DNA of 64,000 nt, taken from contig NC_045141.1 of the NCBI RefSeq assembly GCF_008831285.2, forward strand, positions 18,720,848 through 18,784,847. Direction: 5' to 3'. The stretch is from Nymphaea colorata. Lineage: Eukaryota; Streptophyta; Magnoliopsida; Nymphaeales; Nymphaeaceae. The notes under the pieces are model-generated. The model searched no databases. It saw nothing but the letters and a program-made list of their open reading frames with translations, and was not told the origin of the DNA. Below are positions 36,501 to 48,517 of this stretch, piece after piece (the stretch's first letter is position 1; each line of letters begins with the position of its first letter). The translations under genes were made by a program, and so were the position numbers.

Positions 36501-39500
36501 GCTCAAGCTCACCCATTGTTTTTGTATTTAGGGGACCTCTTGTCCCCAAATTTTGTTATATATTCCCATTTTATCGGCAAGCTCACCTCTCTTTCTCTAT
36601 ACTCATCTATCTCCCATTTCTCTCCATGAGTCCGCTTGCACACTGCTCCTCACTGATGCTATAGAGATGAAGCCAGTCTTTCCCATCACTCACCATGAGT
36701 CGCTGCTCACTGCTCCTCACAATGCGCCAGTGACTATGTCCAGCGATCGATTGCTATTTGCACTCTTTTTTCCTCTCTCAGTACCTGGATTTCTCGCCCA
36801 TCTCTTGCTGCTTACTGTGGTTTAGCAAGTATTGCGGTTCTTCACTATCTATGTTCATGCTTCTCCCAATCTCCATCCTCCAAATGAGGGGTTTAGCGCA
36901 TAATAGAAGAATTTGGTCTCCTACTCTAACCAATGAACATGATCTGGAGCTTCACGAGAAAGCCATCGAGTTCTCTCACTCATTCTCTTTCTCTCCGGCT
37001 TCAGCCCTAAATCCCATGAGATGCTTCATTTGCAGCCCTTCGATGGCTCACTTTAGCCTTAAATCCATGGAACGCCTCATCGACAACCTTTCCTAAATCC
37101 ATGAAATGCCTCTTTTGCAGCCCTTCAATGGTCTGCTTAATATGTGGAACACCTCATCTACAGCCTTTTTGTAGCCAGCTTCATATCCATCAAACTACAC
37201 ATTTCAACCAGTCCTACCATCTCCCCTTGGAGATAAAAAAAGGCAAATCTTGCATAATGGAAGATGGTGAAACACTAAACCCATTGTTTCAACTAACTGA
37301 AAAGAAAATGAACCACTAAGTATGTTGCGTCGGCGCCTCAAAATGTCACATCTTCTACGCTTCAATTTATGCATCGGTGGCCCCTTGTTTGCGGCACAGA
37401 GAGTTAACTTTTGAAAAAAAATTGTTTGCAGCACAGAGAGTTAAACTTTTGGAAAAAAAAAAGTGAAGACTCGTTTCAACTAACTGAAAAGAAAATGAAC
37501 CACTAAGTATGTAAGAGGCACTAATGCGTTTTAACTTGCGTCGGCGCCTCAAAATGTCACATCTTCTACGCTTCAATTTATACGTCGGTGGCCCCTTGTT
37601 TGCGGCACAGAGAGTTAACTTTTGGAAAACAGAAGTGAAGACTGCATAATGGATGATGGTGAAACACCAGCCATTGTTTCAACTAATTGGAAAATAAAAT
37701 GAACCACTAAGTATGTAAGAATACATAGCACCACTGCCTTTGTAGTCCTTTTGACGAGGGAAAAGTTGACGGCCGGTGGGTCTCCGGCTTGACCTGGCTA
37801 CCGTTGCCGGGGCCATTTGCTAACCATTTAAGCCGATCTGATCTAATCATGGATTCCACCAATTCACAATCGGTGTTTTAAAGATGGGTTTGTGAAGCCA
37901 ATTGGTTGGTAGGGTTGCTGATTTGGTCGATCAATTCATTAATCGATTTAGTTGACTCAATTAAAAACAAAAACTATTTTTTTCAGATAAATAAATAATT
38001 ACACAAAAGTAAAATATAGAAATAATTTTGTAATAAAACACATGGCAAGGAGGGACACTCTTTTTCATGCTCTTTATAATGTCAATTTTCTTTCTATATT
38101 TTTATATTTTGTTTGGCTTTTTTTAAAATAGAATTGAAATTCCACTTAAGCTTCCAATTTCAGGCAATCAAACTGGTTCTTAAGTTGCATACTTGAAGAA
38201 TGTAGAATGTAATGTCCTGGCTAGTATTGTTCGGAACAACTTAACAAGACGTTCAATGGAGTAGGAGTGGAACCGGCGGGCTGGTAGGGGCCTCCCCTCC
38301 ACTCTCCCCACTTCCTAACTTTTAAATATTTTTTAAATTTACATGTATTTTTTAATTTATTTATCTTAATTTTAAAAAAATATTTATCTTAATTTTTAAA
38401 AAATTATTTTAGCTTATGTTAAAATTTTGAAGCTATATTCGACTTAAAAAAAAAAAACTTGGCGCGCGTGAAAAGGATAAGAATGGCCCACCTCTTGTGC
38501 AAGGAGCGTCCTGTTTTGAATTTTTAGGAACGGAGACGAAGGACATGGTTTTTTTTTAAACACTGTGCACCTGCCCACGGTTTTCATGCACCAACTCACG
38601 GTCGACAGCAAAGCGCCCTCCAGGTACCTTTCGGAACAGTGTAATCGGCTACTCGACAATCCCAACCGGTGGGTCCGGTGGGCCGGCGCAGAAACTTTTT
38701 GGTTGGGGAATATTAATCGTTGAAAGCAACGTCAAGGTTAAAACTTTTTTTTTTTTTTTTCCTTTTCATTTCTATAGAAGGTGTTTGATTAAAAAAAGAT
38801 TGTGTTGGTAGAACACATGTTTCTTAGTAGAGACACAACGATCCTATTTGGATGATTGTTGATCGATTTATTCTGTTCACTTCATATTTGCAAGAAAGTC
38901 AGTTTCTTGAAAGTCTTGTTGAACTGTATATAAATTTGATTGTCAGGCTTCACGAAATGTCGAAATCTACAGTCGACAATCAAGCAGTGTGTTCAATCAT
39001 CAAGATGGTTGGGAGGATTTTTAACTCTTAAGATCAAAAGCTAAAAGATAAGATCAGATTCTTCTAAGCACCACAAAAGTTAGGCGTAACAATGATTCAT
39101 ATTTAAAAAACAAGAACACAACGGCTAACCGTAATTGGTTATTGACCTTAAACGCTAAGGATCAAGAGGCGCATTGAGTGGAAAAGATGGGAACTAAAAT
39201 TCGAAAGCAACAATGGGAGACTACTTTTAGAATATAATCCCATTACGTTGTCACCATTCTGCAAAAGATAGAATACTTGTGGCCACCACCATCACCTACA
39301 TGGAACAAGAGGTTGTTTGCGTTATATGCGACGAATATAGAAAAGAAGTAAATCTCACGCCAGCTGCCACAGAGACTGGATGGGGTTAGCGTGTTTGGTT
39401 ATCACCCAGATAAAGAAAAAGAAATCTGTGGACGCCCACTGCGGTGTAATTAATGAAACAGTTGGAGCTTTCATCTTTGCCTCGAGAGAAAAAGGGTTGG

Positions 39501-40346
39501 GATTTGAGATCGCATAGGCTGCAAGCAACTCAGTCGCAATCTGTGCCATAAATGGAAAAACATTGCTACAGGTGGAGGTGGGGCAGATACGATGGCCTCT
39601 CCTTGCCTGGAGCAGCAACCAGTACCCCCCACTTCAAAGGGATCAACCAAAGCTTTAATCACAGTTTGAATGCGTGTTCTTCCGGTAGATGGTAGCCTTT
39701 ACCGTCCTCATACATGGAATCCATGTTCCTGTCATCAGTGCTTTTCTCTGTGCGCCTATATAGATATATATAAACAATTTAACTGTTGAAACTACTCAAG
39801 CAATTCTACCATGAAGATTCTTAAGATAAAAAAGAACAGAAAAGCTGGGTTGTCCCAAATAATTGGTGTTAGGAACTAATCTGCACACATACACACGCAA
39901 TTTCAAGATCATAACCAAGCTAGTCGAAACACCTTATAATTCACAAACTGATTTTTAGGCCTTTAATTATGCAATTAGATCAGTATGTTTGCTTTCAGCG
40001 AGAAATAAGCTTACAGGGACACAGGTATATCAGGATAAAGCTCTTACCAGTGAGCTTTTTGATGGTTCTTTAACACGAGACCGACTGACAAGAACCATCT
40101 AGTATCGGCAAAGCACTGAACGTTTTGCCTTTTCTAGAGACTCAAATCCCCTGCCATAACGCAAATACATAATGATCCGACAACTACATCATTCAAGATG
40201 GCAGTTCACATATGCACATATTGCTCATCTTTACAAGTTTTTGACACCTCACAGTGCAAAAGTAGAGAGTATTTTTCCAGCCTTGAGTAATATACCACTG
40301 TTTCATATTCTGTACATGCTTATATAAAGCCTAAGAAATCTGCACA
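33600..40346. other. Intergenic region, AT-rich with local duplications
   Basis: It holds the upstream region of the conserved gene (33600-34050), AT-rich DNA at 34050-36300, a pyrimidine-rich stretch at 36540-37160, interleaved duplications at 37285-37716, and more AT-rich DNA. A frame on the minus strand at 39355-39662 has even base use but matches nothing I know. No gene is called. Confidence 0.55.
37285..37716. repeat. Interleaved direct repeats (block A three times, block B twice)
   Basis: Block A, about 40 bp starting TGTTTCAACTAACTGAAAAG, occurs at 37285-37325, 37473-37512 and 37675-37715. Block B, about 88 bp starting GCGTCGGCGCCTCAAAATGT, occurs at 37326-37413 and 37537-37626. The motif CACAGAGAGTTAA recurs within B and once more at about 37430. 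The order is A-B-A-B-A, suggesting repeated unequal exchange. Confidence 0.88.
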
Positions 40347-41126
40347 TCAGAAGAAGAAGAGGCAGAGGAGCGCAAAACAAGAGATGAAAACCAGTAACTT
40401 GTCCAAGCCTCTCCTTACCACTTGCTCCATCTCCCTCATCCTAGGGGTGCTCGGACCGCTCCCCATGAGATGATAAAGCTGACTGCTGCCATTGTAGTGG
40501 CCAACATGGCTGCTGCTATGACTAGACTGATAGAATCCTAGATCTGAGCTTCCCATCAACCAGGGAAACACAGCAACTGCTATCCCACCAACAGTTGGAT
40601 TTGTAATGCGTGTTGTGAAGTTCATGCCTGACAGATAGGAAGCATGAGCATAGGCATTCGGGTCCTGCCGATACTGGTGGTGGTGGTGGTGGTGATAGTT
40701 GTGATCTCCATGGTCATGGCGGTCGTGGTCGTCTCCCGTTGAATCTTGCTGCTGCGTGTCATGAGTCCACTTGGCAGGAGGCCTTCGAGGAATGCTCTGG
40801 TCATCGATGCGGGAGATGAGCGCTTTGCCCCTGCCATAAAGAGGGATCAACGCAGAGGTAGAGATGGCTGACTTGCAGACGGGGCACGGCTGAGCAGAGG
40901 GCTGGAGGTGGAGCCACTTGTAGATGCAGGGCCAGCAATAGAGATGGCCGCACAGGGTCACCACCGGCTCCTGCGCAAACTCCAGGCATATGTTGCAGTC
41001 GAACCCTGCGTCGGTTACCAGCGACGAGGAGGAGCCGAAGCTGCTTGAAAATCTCTTCTCAACAGTCTGAGCTTCTTCCCCCGTTTCAGCAGGACGCTGC
41101 CACACGGCGGCCGAGCTACCATCCAT
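40347..41126 (-). CDS. RMA-type tail-anchored RING E3 ubiquitin ligase
   Basis: A single coding exon gives 259 aa, close to Arabidopsis RMA1 (about 249). A C3HC4 RING finger spans residues 44-84: Cys44, Cys47, Cys59, His61, Cys64, Cys67, Cys81 and Cys84, with the family words CNICLE and [15 protein letters not shown]. The next block [10 protein letters not shown] is also typical of RMA proteins. A histidine-rich stretch (about 132-155) includes six consecutive His from a CAC repeat. The C-terminus, [17 protein letters not shown], is a hydrophobic tail anchor, so the protein should sit in the ER membrane with its RING in the cytosol; RMA proteins ubiquitinate ER clients and trafficking proteins such as aquaporins in stress. 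The ATG at 41126 starts a family-like N-terminus. A TATAAATA at 41179-41186 could drive it directly; alternatively a 5' UTR exon lies near 45.5 kb. The specific RMA number is not assigned. Confidence 0.93.
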   Translation of the reverse strand: MDGSSAAVWQRPAETGEEAQTVEKRFSSSFGSSSSLVTDAGFDCNICLEFAQEPVVTLCGHLYCWPCIYKWLHLQPSAQPCPVCKSAISTSALIPLYGRGKALISRIDDQSIPRRPPAKWTHDTQQQDSTGDDHDRHDHGDHNYHHHHHHQYRQDPNAYAHASYLSGMNFTTRITNPTVGGIAVAVFPWLMGSSDLGFYQSSHSSSHVGHYNGSSQLYHLMGSGPSTPRMREMEQVVRRGLDKLLVFISCFALLCLFFF

Positions 41127-41178
41127 AACTCAAATGGGCTGCCCTTCTTTCCTGAACACCAGATTCCAAGGCAACAAG

Positions 41179-41186
41179 TATTTATA
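41179..41186 (-). promoter_or_regulatory. Candidate TATA box of the RMA-like gene
   Basis: TATAAATA on the minus strand, 53 bp before the start codon, would place transcription start near 41150. This competes with the 5' UTR intron model, in which the acceptor lies at 41152. Confidence 0.4.
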
Positions 41187-42150
41187 AGAACAAGAAGAGA
41201 AGATAGGCACCGAAGCCACCGACGTAATTATCTCAACACCATTCTTGTATGTGCAACTACAGATCATCATATAACAGGATGAAAAACCAGGGAAAAAAAA
41301 AAAAAGAAACTGGTCCCGGAAAGCCCAGTCTTAATGCAGGACAGGGACAATAAAAAAAAAACAACGAACGAAGATAATGTATCGGTCCCCACATGATTGG
41401 AGACCTGAAAGGCAAGCAGCCACGACAAATTCGTAGTCAGCAAACGGTATTTATCGTGACCGAGATTTAAGTTAGGTAAGATAAGTACTATAGCTGTCTG
41501 AAGCCACAAAAACTTGACATGAGAAAGGGAAAAAAGAAACCCCTTCTTTTTCAGCTTTTAAGAAACAAACAGACAAACTTTCTTTAATGGACACCTTCCA
41601 ACACGACACTGTGGTAGATGACTCGCTACATGCTTGCTTTGCTCCTCGCCAAAGACGTCAATCTCATCACCTGCAGATGAGAGAGAGAACACGTCTAATT
41701 TGTGGAATATACAAGCAACAGGACACCAAGTCTACTGTGCAGAGCAGATGCCCAAGGGCTCTAAAACGCAGCGTCTTGGACTCGCTTGAGAGTACACTAA
41801 CTAGAAACTCGCCGGGTTCACTTGGTGACTCGGAGATTTTTAACTTCATTTATCATATAAAAACATATTTATTTATCCATGGGTGTTTCTATGTGTAGTA
41901 AAATACATCTATACATAGAATGCAACTTTTAATGATATATTTGCTACAGAAACGATACTAGTGAATGCAAATGCATCCTTCTTATGTATCTTATACAAAT
42001 AATACACTTGAGCAGTCAAATAAACCTGCGAGTCGGCTCTTGTACGAAACTTGAATCTCATCAGGTCCACCTCACGATGACTCACACTTAGTTTTTATCG
42101 TTATTGACCAGGCGGGTGACAGAGTTATCCAAGCTGAGCACAGTTTTCAA

Positions 42151-42360
42151 GACTGCCAGACAGGGCCTAACGTGGATTTTGTTGAAGTTTCTCCTTTTTT
42201 GAAAAAAAGCCAAGGCACAATTAGAATTCACGGGCTATCGGGCTTTCCAGAAGACTGCCAGGCGGGGCCCTAACGTGGATTTTTATTCCTTTTTGTAGAA
42301 GTTTTTTTTCTCTAAATCAGGGGACAGTTAGAATTCAGCAGGCTATCGGGCTTTCCAATG
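42151..42360. repeat. Tandem duplication, unit about 102-108 bp
   Basis: Both copies start GACTGCCAG, share CCTAACGTGGATTTT and end AGGCTATCGGGCTTTCC or close to it (42151-42252 and 42253-42360). Confidence 0.85.
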
Positions 42361-44204
42361 TCCACAGAATGGTGATGGCATGCAATGGCTAGCTAAGCGC
42401 AGTTGGAAAAGATTAGGCCAGCACCTCTGGATTCACAATAATGAGTCTGGACTCTGTATCGGCAGCTGCCGGCACATAGATCCACCGCTTAAAAGGGGTA
42501 CAAGCGATTATGATTCAGGTTACACACCAAGCCCAACCTAACTGAATCTGATTTCAAATAGACCCTGATCGGGTTTGTAAAAAAAAAAAAATGTTCCACA
42601 CTCTGATTAGGTTTAAAACTGCATACTAAATCTGAATATGATTGCTGATTATACTATATTTTCCTTACCAAACAGGACCGCAAACAGATTGGTTTCTGCT
42701 TGGTAATCTAACAACAAGAGCAACAAAACCAAACAAAATACAAAAGAAAAAGACGAATAAGAGAGGTTGGTGGAGAAGAATGGGCTATGAGAAGATACAA
42801 AAAATAAAGAAAAAAGAATAGAGGATATGCATCACGTCACGATTCACGAGGGTTTTGCAATAATTGATCTGTGTTTGCTGAGCACAAGCAACGTCCACTA
42901 GTAGTAACTCAGAGTACAGCAGGGGAAAACAAATTGACCAACTACTAAGAACATAATTGTTATAAAATAATTTTGAAAGGTACAGAACCGATAGGTGGGT
43001 AAGAGGGTTTGGAATAGAATACCATGGGGAATGGATGCGAGGAACCTCCATCGTACAATATGGGAAAAGATAGAGAAATTCAAGGAGGAAATTTTTGTTG
43101 GGTACCCAAAATTTTTGCAATTTCCAAGAAGTGCATCAGGAACAGAATGCAGCAATCGAAGAAAATAAGTGAATAAACAAAGTTCTTTTCTACTCTAACA
43201 ACTTTTTCCTAGTTAATGGCCGTGGGCCATTTAAGAGACAAGTGTCCTACTGCATCATTACAAGAAGAAAGGGAAAGGAGAATGTGAAGATGCTCGCTCT
43301 CTCAAGGCGCGTTCGAAAAACCAAAATTTCAATCTGTTGATGATGAGTGGTTGCCTTTACCACTTCGAAATCATGCCTTTTTTTTTTTAAATCTTAATTT
43401 ATGTGACAGGGATTGCTTCCTTTGAATCCGATTCCTACTGATCTTGCAGGAGGAGTTTTAATCAGTTAAAAACAAAAGGAAAAATCAGAGAAGGCCCTAG
43501 GAAGCGTCTTTCATCTTAGAGAGAGAGAGAAAGAGAAAGAGGCAGTCGTGGCAGGCTTATCAGAAAGTCGGCAACGACAGCTTTCCAACCACTCATCGAC
43601 ATTGGAAGGGCGACTGGAAGTCGGCAGAGGGCCTGACAGTCCCCGCCCTCTCCTGTGGCTGTCCAAGTTCCAACACCTATCTGATGCCCATCCAACAAAT
43701 ATGTTGATGAACAGACATTGAGAGAAAGATAGAGAAAACGAACATCAGACGCAATGTAAATTGTGAGCACATGAAAGTGGAACTTCATCAGATTGACAAC
43801 GCACTGGTAGAATTCATGTATGCACTAATTCTCTTTAATATCTCATGTTTCTGTTATTATTTATCGATCACAATTATTTTTCAACTTGACAAAAACTTAA
43901 AAACTACTGTTCGTTTCATTTACCTAACTTCTAATCGAACACACTGACCGAACACACCGATCGACTTTTTGTATAGAATTTCATTCTGAATAGACAATGT
44001 TATGTTGGTAATTCGATCTTCTGCAGTTGTTTCAGAATATCGAAAGCATTAAGGAGTTACATGTCCTTGTGTAATTGTTTATAACAGTTCAGTTCGATCG
44101 TTCATACTTTCTCTCTAATTTTCAATGTTTTGAACTCTATTTCCTGAATGATTCAGATTGCCTCGAGAATTTTTAGGTGAGTTCAAAGAAGAACATGAAC
44201 CACC

Positions 44205-44300
44205 TTAGGTAGAGGCAGTGGTAAAACTTCTGTGTGTTGCTTCGACCTCAAGTTCAAGTTTTAAACCTATAATTGGCCTTAAAACACACCCTCCTGCTGC
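44205..44300 (+). mobile_element. Possible tRNA-derived SINE head
   Basis: TAGAGGCAGTGGT (box A-like) and AAGTTCAAGTTTT (box B-like) are about 35 bases apart. Both boxes deviate from consensus, so this is tentative. Confidence 0.3.
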
Positions 44301-45445
44301 CCTGCACCAACTCCTTTAATCTGCTACTTTTTTTATATGTTTCAGAAACATTTCTACTTTTTTTTTCTGTGCCTCATTCAATAAGTAGTATCCACCAAAT
44401 AACTTGCAAAGAATTTCACTCGCTTGGCATGATCAACTGAACGCATGGCGAAACATCAACAAGTACTATATATTGCACCAAAGATCCATAATGAAAACCA
44501 GGAAGTAGAAAAACAAAGCCGAGTCATATAGAGATCTTAATCCCAAAAGGATCAAGCTAAGCTTCTGCCGTCGCTCCAAATGGGGAAACACCAGAAGAAA
44601 AGGGATGTTTCGGGATAAAAAAATAAAAAGTTTGAGGGAAAAAGGTAACACAGCAGAGGGGACGAGAATGAGGGGAATTTAAGAACGGATGCGGTGCGAC
44701 AAAAGCTGCAAAGTGGGGACAAAACAGAGAGTTCCAAGAACAAACCATGGCGGGGTTCAGATTCTCAGACAGATCATAAGAGAGGAAGAGGGGAATGAGG
44801 AGGATCCTGCCAATGGAAGAACACCAAAAAAATCATTCAATTCATTGAAAAGCAAAAAGTGTCCCGGACAACAAAAATGATCCATTAGATTTTTCACCTC
44901 CCGGCCGGCCACGGCTGAGGCGTGCCCAAATTGGAAGAGATGAAATCGTGAAGGCGAAACGTTTCACGAGAGAAGGAAGCGGTGTGTAAGGAGCCAGAAA
45001 AGGAGAAGGAGGCATCCGGCATCTTTGAGAGAAAGGGAATCGGGAAAGAGCACAACGAGGAAAGGGGTTCCCCTTCAGCCATGCTTTCTCTCAGACAGAC
45101 AAAAAGGGGTTGTTGGAGGGGGGATGTGGTTGGGTGTGAAGATGAGATGATCATACACACAGGGAATATCAGAAACAAGAAAAGGAGACGATCGAGAGGA
45201 GACTTTCATCGACGACTTTGGCTTTTTATGCATAAAACGAAGAAGAAATCTTCGTTGATTATCGTACAAAAGCATAACATAGAGAGAGATTCAACTTAGA
45301 ATGAGAAACGAGAGGAAAAGAAGAGCGTGGTGGGGAGAAAACATTGTTTCACGAGCTTTCAGTTTTGCCCATTGATCAAGGAACAAAAACACCAACCACC
45401 AAAGGAAAACAGAGCAAAAGGGAGAAGAAGAGGCAGAAAGCTCAC

Positions 45446-45653
45446 CTGTGCGGGACGATTCGATGGCAGATGACGACGGAGAAACACGTTCTTTCGCCGA
45501 CGGCTAGGTGATCGGCCGTTCCTCCACAAACAGAGCGTGAGAGAGATAAGAGAAGGAAAACGGAAACGAGGGCAAGTTCAGAGGCCGCGCGCAAAAACGG
45601 AGGGATTGTTTCTGGGGATCGATTCGCGGAAGCATTTTACCCCCTATTTATGG
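45446..45653 (-). promoter_or_regulatory. Candidate upstream promoter and non-coding 5' exon (minus strand)
   Basis: On the minus strand a TATA-like CCATAAATAG (45653-45644) is followed by about 170 bases of GC-richer leader without ATG, ending CACAG before a strong donor GTGAGC at 45445-45440. The only downstream minus-strand gene is the RMA-like ligase, whose possible acceptor GTTCAG ends at 41152, giving a 4.3-kb 5' UTR intron. The motifs are seen; the link to the RMA gene is inferred. Confidence 0.4.
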
Positions 45654-47538
45654 AAAAAGAGAGAGAGAGAGAGAGGGTACTGAATGAGGCGCCTTTGTCA
45701 TCACCAGCGTGCAATATGGAGCCGCAAAGGGTACACGTACCACCTTTAGTTGCAGAAAAAGCTTGAGATTTCACCTATGAATTTTCCTGCCTCTTTTACA
45801 GAAGAACTAAGCTTTCAGATGTGGATTTTACAGCCATAAACCTATGAATTTTACCACCCAATGAGCTTCTTTAAATGCACGAAAAAGATTTTATAAAGAT
45901 CACAAGCTTTCATGATCTGCAATTTTTAAGACTTGGTAGATTGTATAATCTTATCTACACATGCCAATAAACTGATTTGACAGGGAACTTATGAAAGTTG
46001 AACAGTGGAAGTCACATATTTAAGATTAAAGAAACTTTTGAGATTTAAAATGCGATTCAAAGGCACATTTTTCGATGGCGATGAGCAAACTGTGGATTTG
46101 AGACTGTGGATTTAAGATTCCTATAAGACCTGTGGGTTTATGCGAATAGTGGATTTAACATTCCTATGACAGCTTCTGACCTGTGGATTTTAAGTACCAA
46201 GTACTGGGGCTCCACTTGAAGGTTAACAAATTCATTGTGTTAATCCTCGCATTTTTTCAACGTAAAATTTTGATGTGTGATCTACAAATAAAAAATTTTA
46301 CATCTTATATAAGATTCTAAAACCCCATTTGACCTTTTTTATTCAAGATTAGAGGTAATGAAACATCAGCTAAGCCCACATTAATCCCCTTCACCATGAG
46401 TTGATAAAAGATTCCAATGGATTTAAAAACCGTGGAATTTAAACCAAACACCTCACTTCCGGTTATAGATCCACAGTTTTTTTTTTTTTTTTTTTGTACA
46501 AGACAACTGAAAACCATGATCGGAAATCCATTGTTTGTTTAAACAACAGATATCTATTGCAAATCTCTGAGTAGGTTGCGTTTAAATAAATGTTAGCTCA
46601 AGTATTACTTCCTAACTCTAACCATACCAATATTGATTTTCTAAAACTATAGCACTAAAAAGCATTAAGCACCATAATTTGACACGCAGATTACACTAAT
46701 GTATGTTCATTAATCCTTGAATCCATGTGTAATTTGATTTTCACGTTCATTTTTCGTGAACGTGTAGATTTGCATTTAAGATTTGTAAAAGCGTCTAGAA
46801 TTCCGACAATTTTGACGGAAGAATCCAAGTTTGACAGATGTGGACAACACCAACGGACTCAACGTTAAATGGAGCAGGTGGAATATTGATTAGGGCTTAT
46901 CTTATCCGTGGTCCAAGCTCCCGTAATTAACGGCCGACTTTAAAATGAGTGGACGATAAATTGATGGTAGCTTGCAAGATTCAGTTTATCATCTAAAATC
47001 CTCGGTAAAAAATATCTCTGTTTTTTTTTTCACCGTGCACCTTGTGTAGATACTTGGATAAACTTACGGCTACTTTTTTCAACTCAAGTAGAGTCGACCA
47101 AACTTTTGCAGTTTTTATAAAAGTAAGTAAAGCTCATAGGAATAAAACTACCCACAATATGTCATCCATCCATTATTTCGGAGATATTTTTTACCTTGTT
47201 GTCAGTGTACCTGACATATTTTGCCATTTTCTTTTGTGTGTCATGATCTCTATCCAACTAATAACTGTGAGAGTTGGTTAAATAGTGGTAACCAACCATT
47301 TTCCCAAGTTAGTGTTTGTGAGTATCTCACTTTTTACTAAATATTTCAATGGTCAATATTGAACGTTCAAACAAGATAAAGATAAAAGATAAAGATGAGA
47401 AAACATCGTTTCCTGTGGGCATCTTTGAGATTCGAGGGAATCTTAAATCCGTGCTTCCAATGTTTTATTTAATGTCCGTACTTTTATTCTGTATTTTTGT
47501 TTGTGGGTAGGGGGGTGGGCAGATGGGGGGCTTGTGTT

Positions 47539-47940
47539 GGACCTCAAATCCACGGTCTTGAGCTCCGTCGGATCACCACAAACAGCGGCAAAGCAAAGGG
47601 TCGGACCTCAAATCCACGGTCATGAAATCCGTAGGATCACTACAAACACGGGCAAAGCAAGCGGTCGGACCTCAAATCCATGGTCATGAAATCCGTAGGA
47701 ACACCACAAACAGGGGCAAAGCAAGGGGTCGGACCTCAAACCCATGGTCATGAGAACCTTGGTGATAAGGGATCATTATAAACAGGGGCAGAGCAAAGGG
47801 GTCAGACCTCAAATCCACGGCCTTGAGATCCTTGGTGTTCAGGGATCATCACAAGAGGGGAAAAGTAAGGGGTCGGACCTCAAATCCACGGTCTTGAGAT
47901 CCTTGGTGATAAGGAATCATCGTAAACAGGGGCATAGCAA
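47539..47940. repeat. Minisatellite, six units of 64-73 bp
   Basis: Units start at GGACCTCAAATCCACGG-type words at 47539, 47603, 47667, 47731, 47804 and 47875. The spacings 64, 64 and 64 give way to 73 and 71, because later units carry CCTTGGTGATAAGG-like sequence in place of a shorter CCGTCGGATC-like part. Each unit ends near AACAGGGGCAAAGCAAGGGG. A partial further unit lies beyond the element at 47952-48517. Confidence 0.92.
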
Positions 47941-47951
47941 TGACCCAAACC

Positions 47952-48517
47952 GGCTGCACACGAGTCAAGTCGAGCCTAAGTGTGGCCAGCTCGAGCTTGG
48001 CTCAAACTCGAGTCGAGCTCCTTATAGCAAGTTCGAGCTCAACTCGACTACACAAAATTGAGCTCGGCTCAAACTCGAGTCGAGCTCCTTATAACAACCT
48101 CGAGCTCGACTCGACTACACAAAAACGTGCTCGGCTCAAACTCGAGTTGAGCTCCTTATAGCAAGCTCAAACTCTTAACTCGTTTCACCCATTTAACTTA
48201 TTTAGGTGTTAACTCATTTAGCATTAACTTGTTTAACTCATTTAACTAGTGTAACTTGTGAAAACTTGTTTTTACCCTAAAAGTTAAAACCGGTGATTCG
48301 ATGAACCGGTTTTGGCAATATTATATAGAGTACCATTTGCGAATCGAGTCGAGAATAAAGGAGTTGAGTTCCAGAAACTCAAGCCTCGACTTGTTTACCG
48401 TTTCAAGTATCTTTGTAACTTTGAACTCGACTCATTTATAAATGCGTCAAGCACGAGCCCAATTTTTTCAGACGAGTTTGAGTCGAGCCCGAGTTGGCTC
48501 GGCACATTGTGCAGCCC
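47952..48517. mobile_element. TIR element with GGCTGCACA ends, CTCGAG-rich
   Basis: It begins GGCTGCACACGAGTCAAGTC and ends with TTGTGCAGCCCTAG, whose reverse complement starts CTAGGGCTGCACAA. The inside holds repeated CAAACTCGAGTCGAGCTCC words at about 48005, 48070 and 48135. About 566 bp with no transposase frame, so non-autonomous. It interrupts the minisatellite: unit-like sequence GGATCACCACAAACATGGGC resumes just after it. A clear target-site duplication was not found. Confidence 0.6.

Noticed and set aside
44894-45299. Frames of 94-105 codons near the candidate RMA 5' exon
   Set aside because: They lie inside the putative 5' UTR intron on both strands and show no domains.
47501-48061. 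Frames of 61-105 codons with repeated DLKST-like words
   Set aside because: They are translations of the 64-73-bp minisatellite; the frame is not kept between units.
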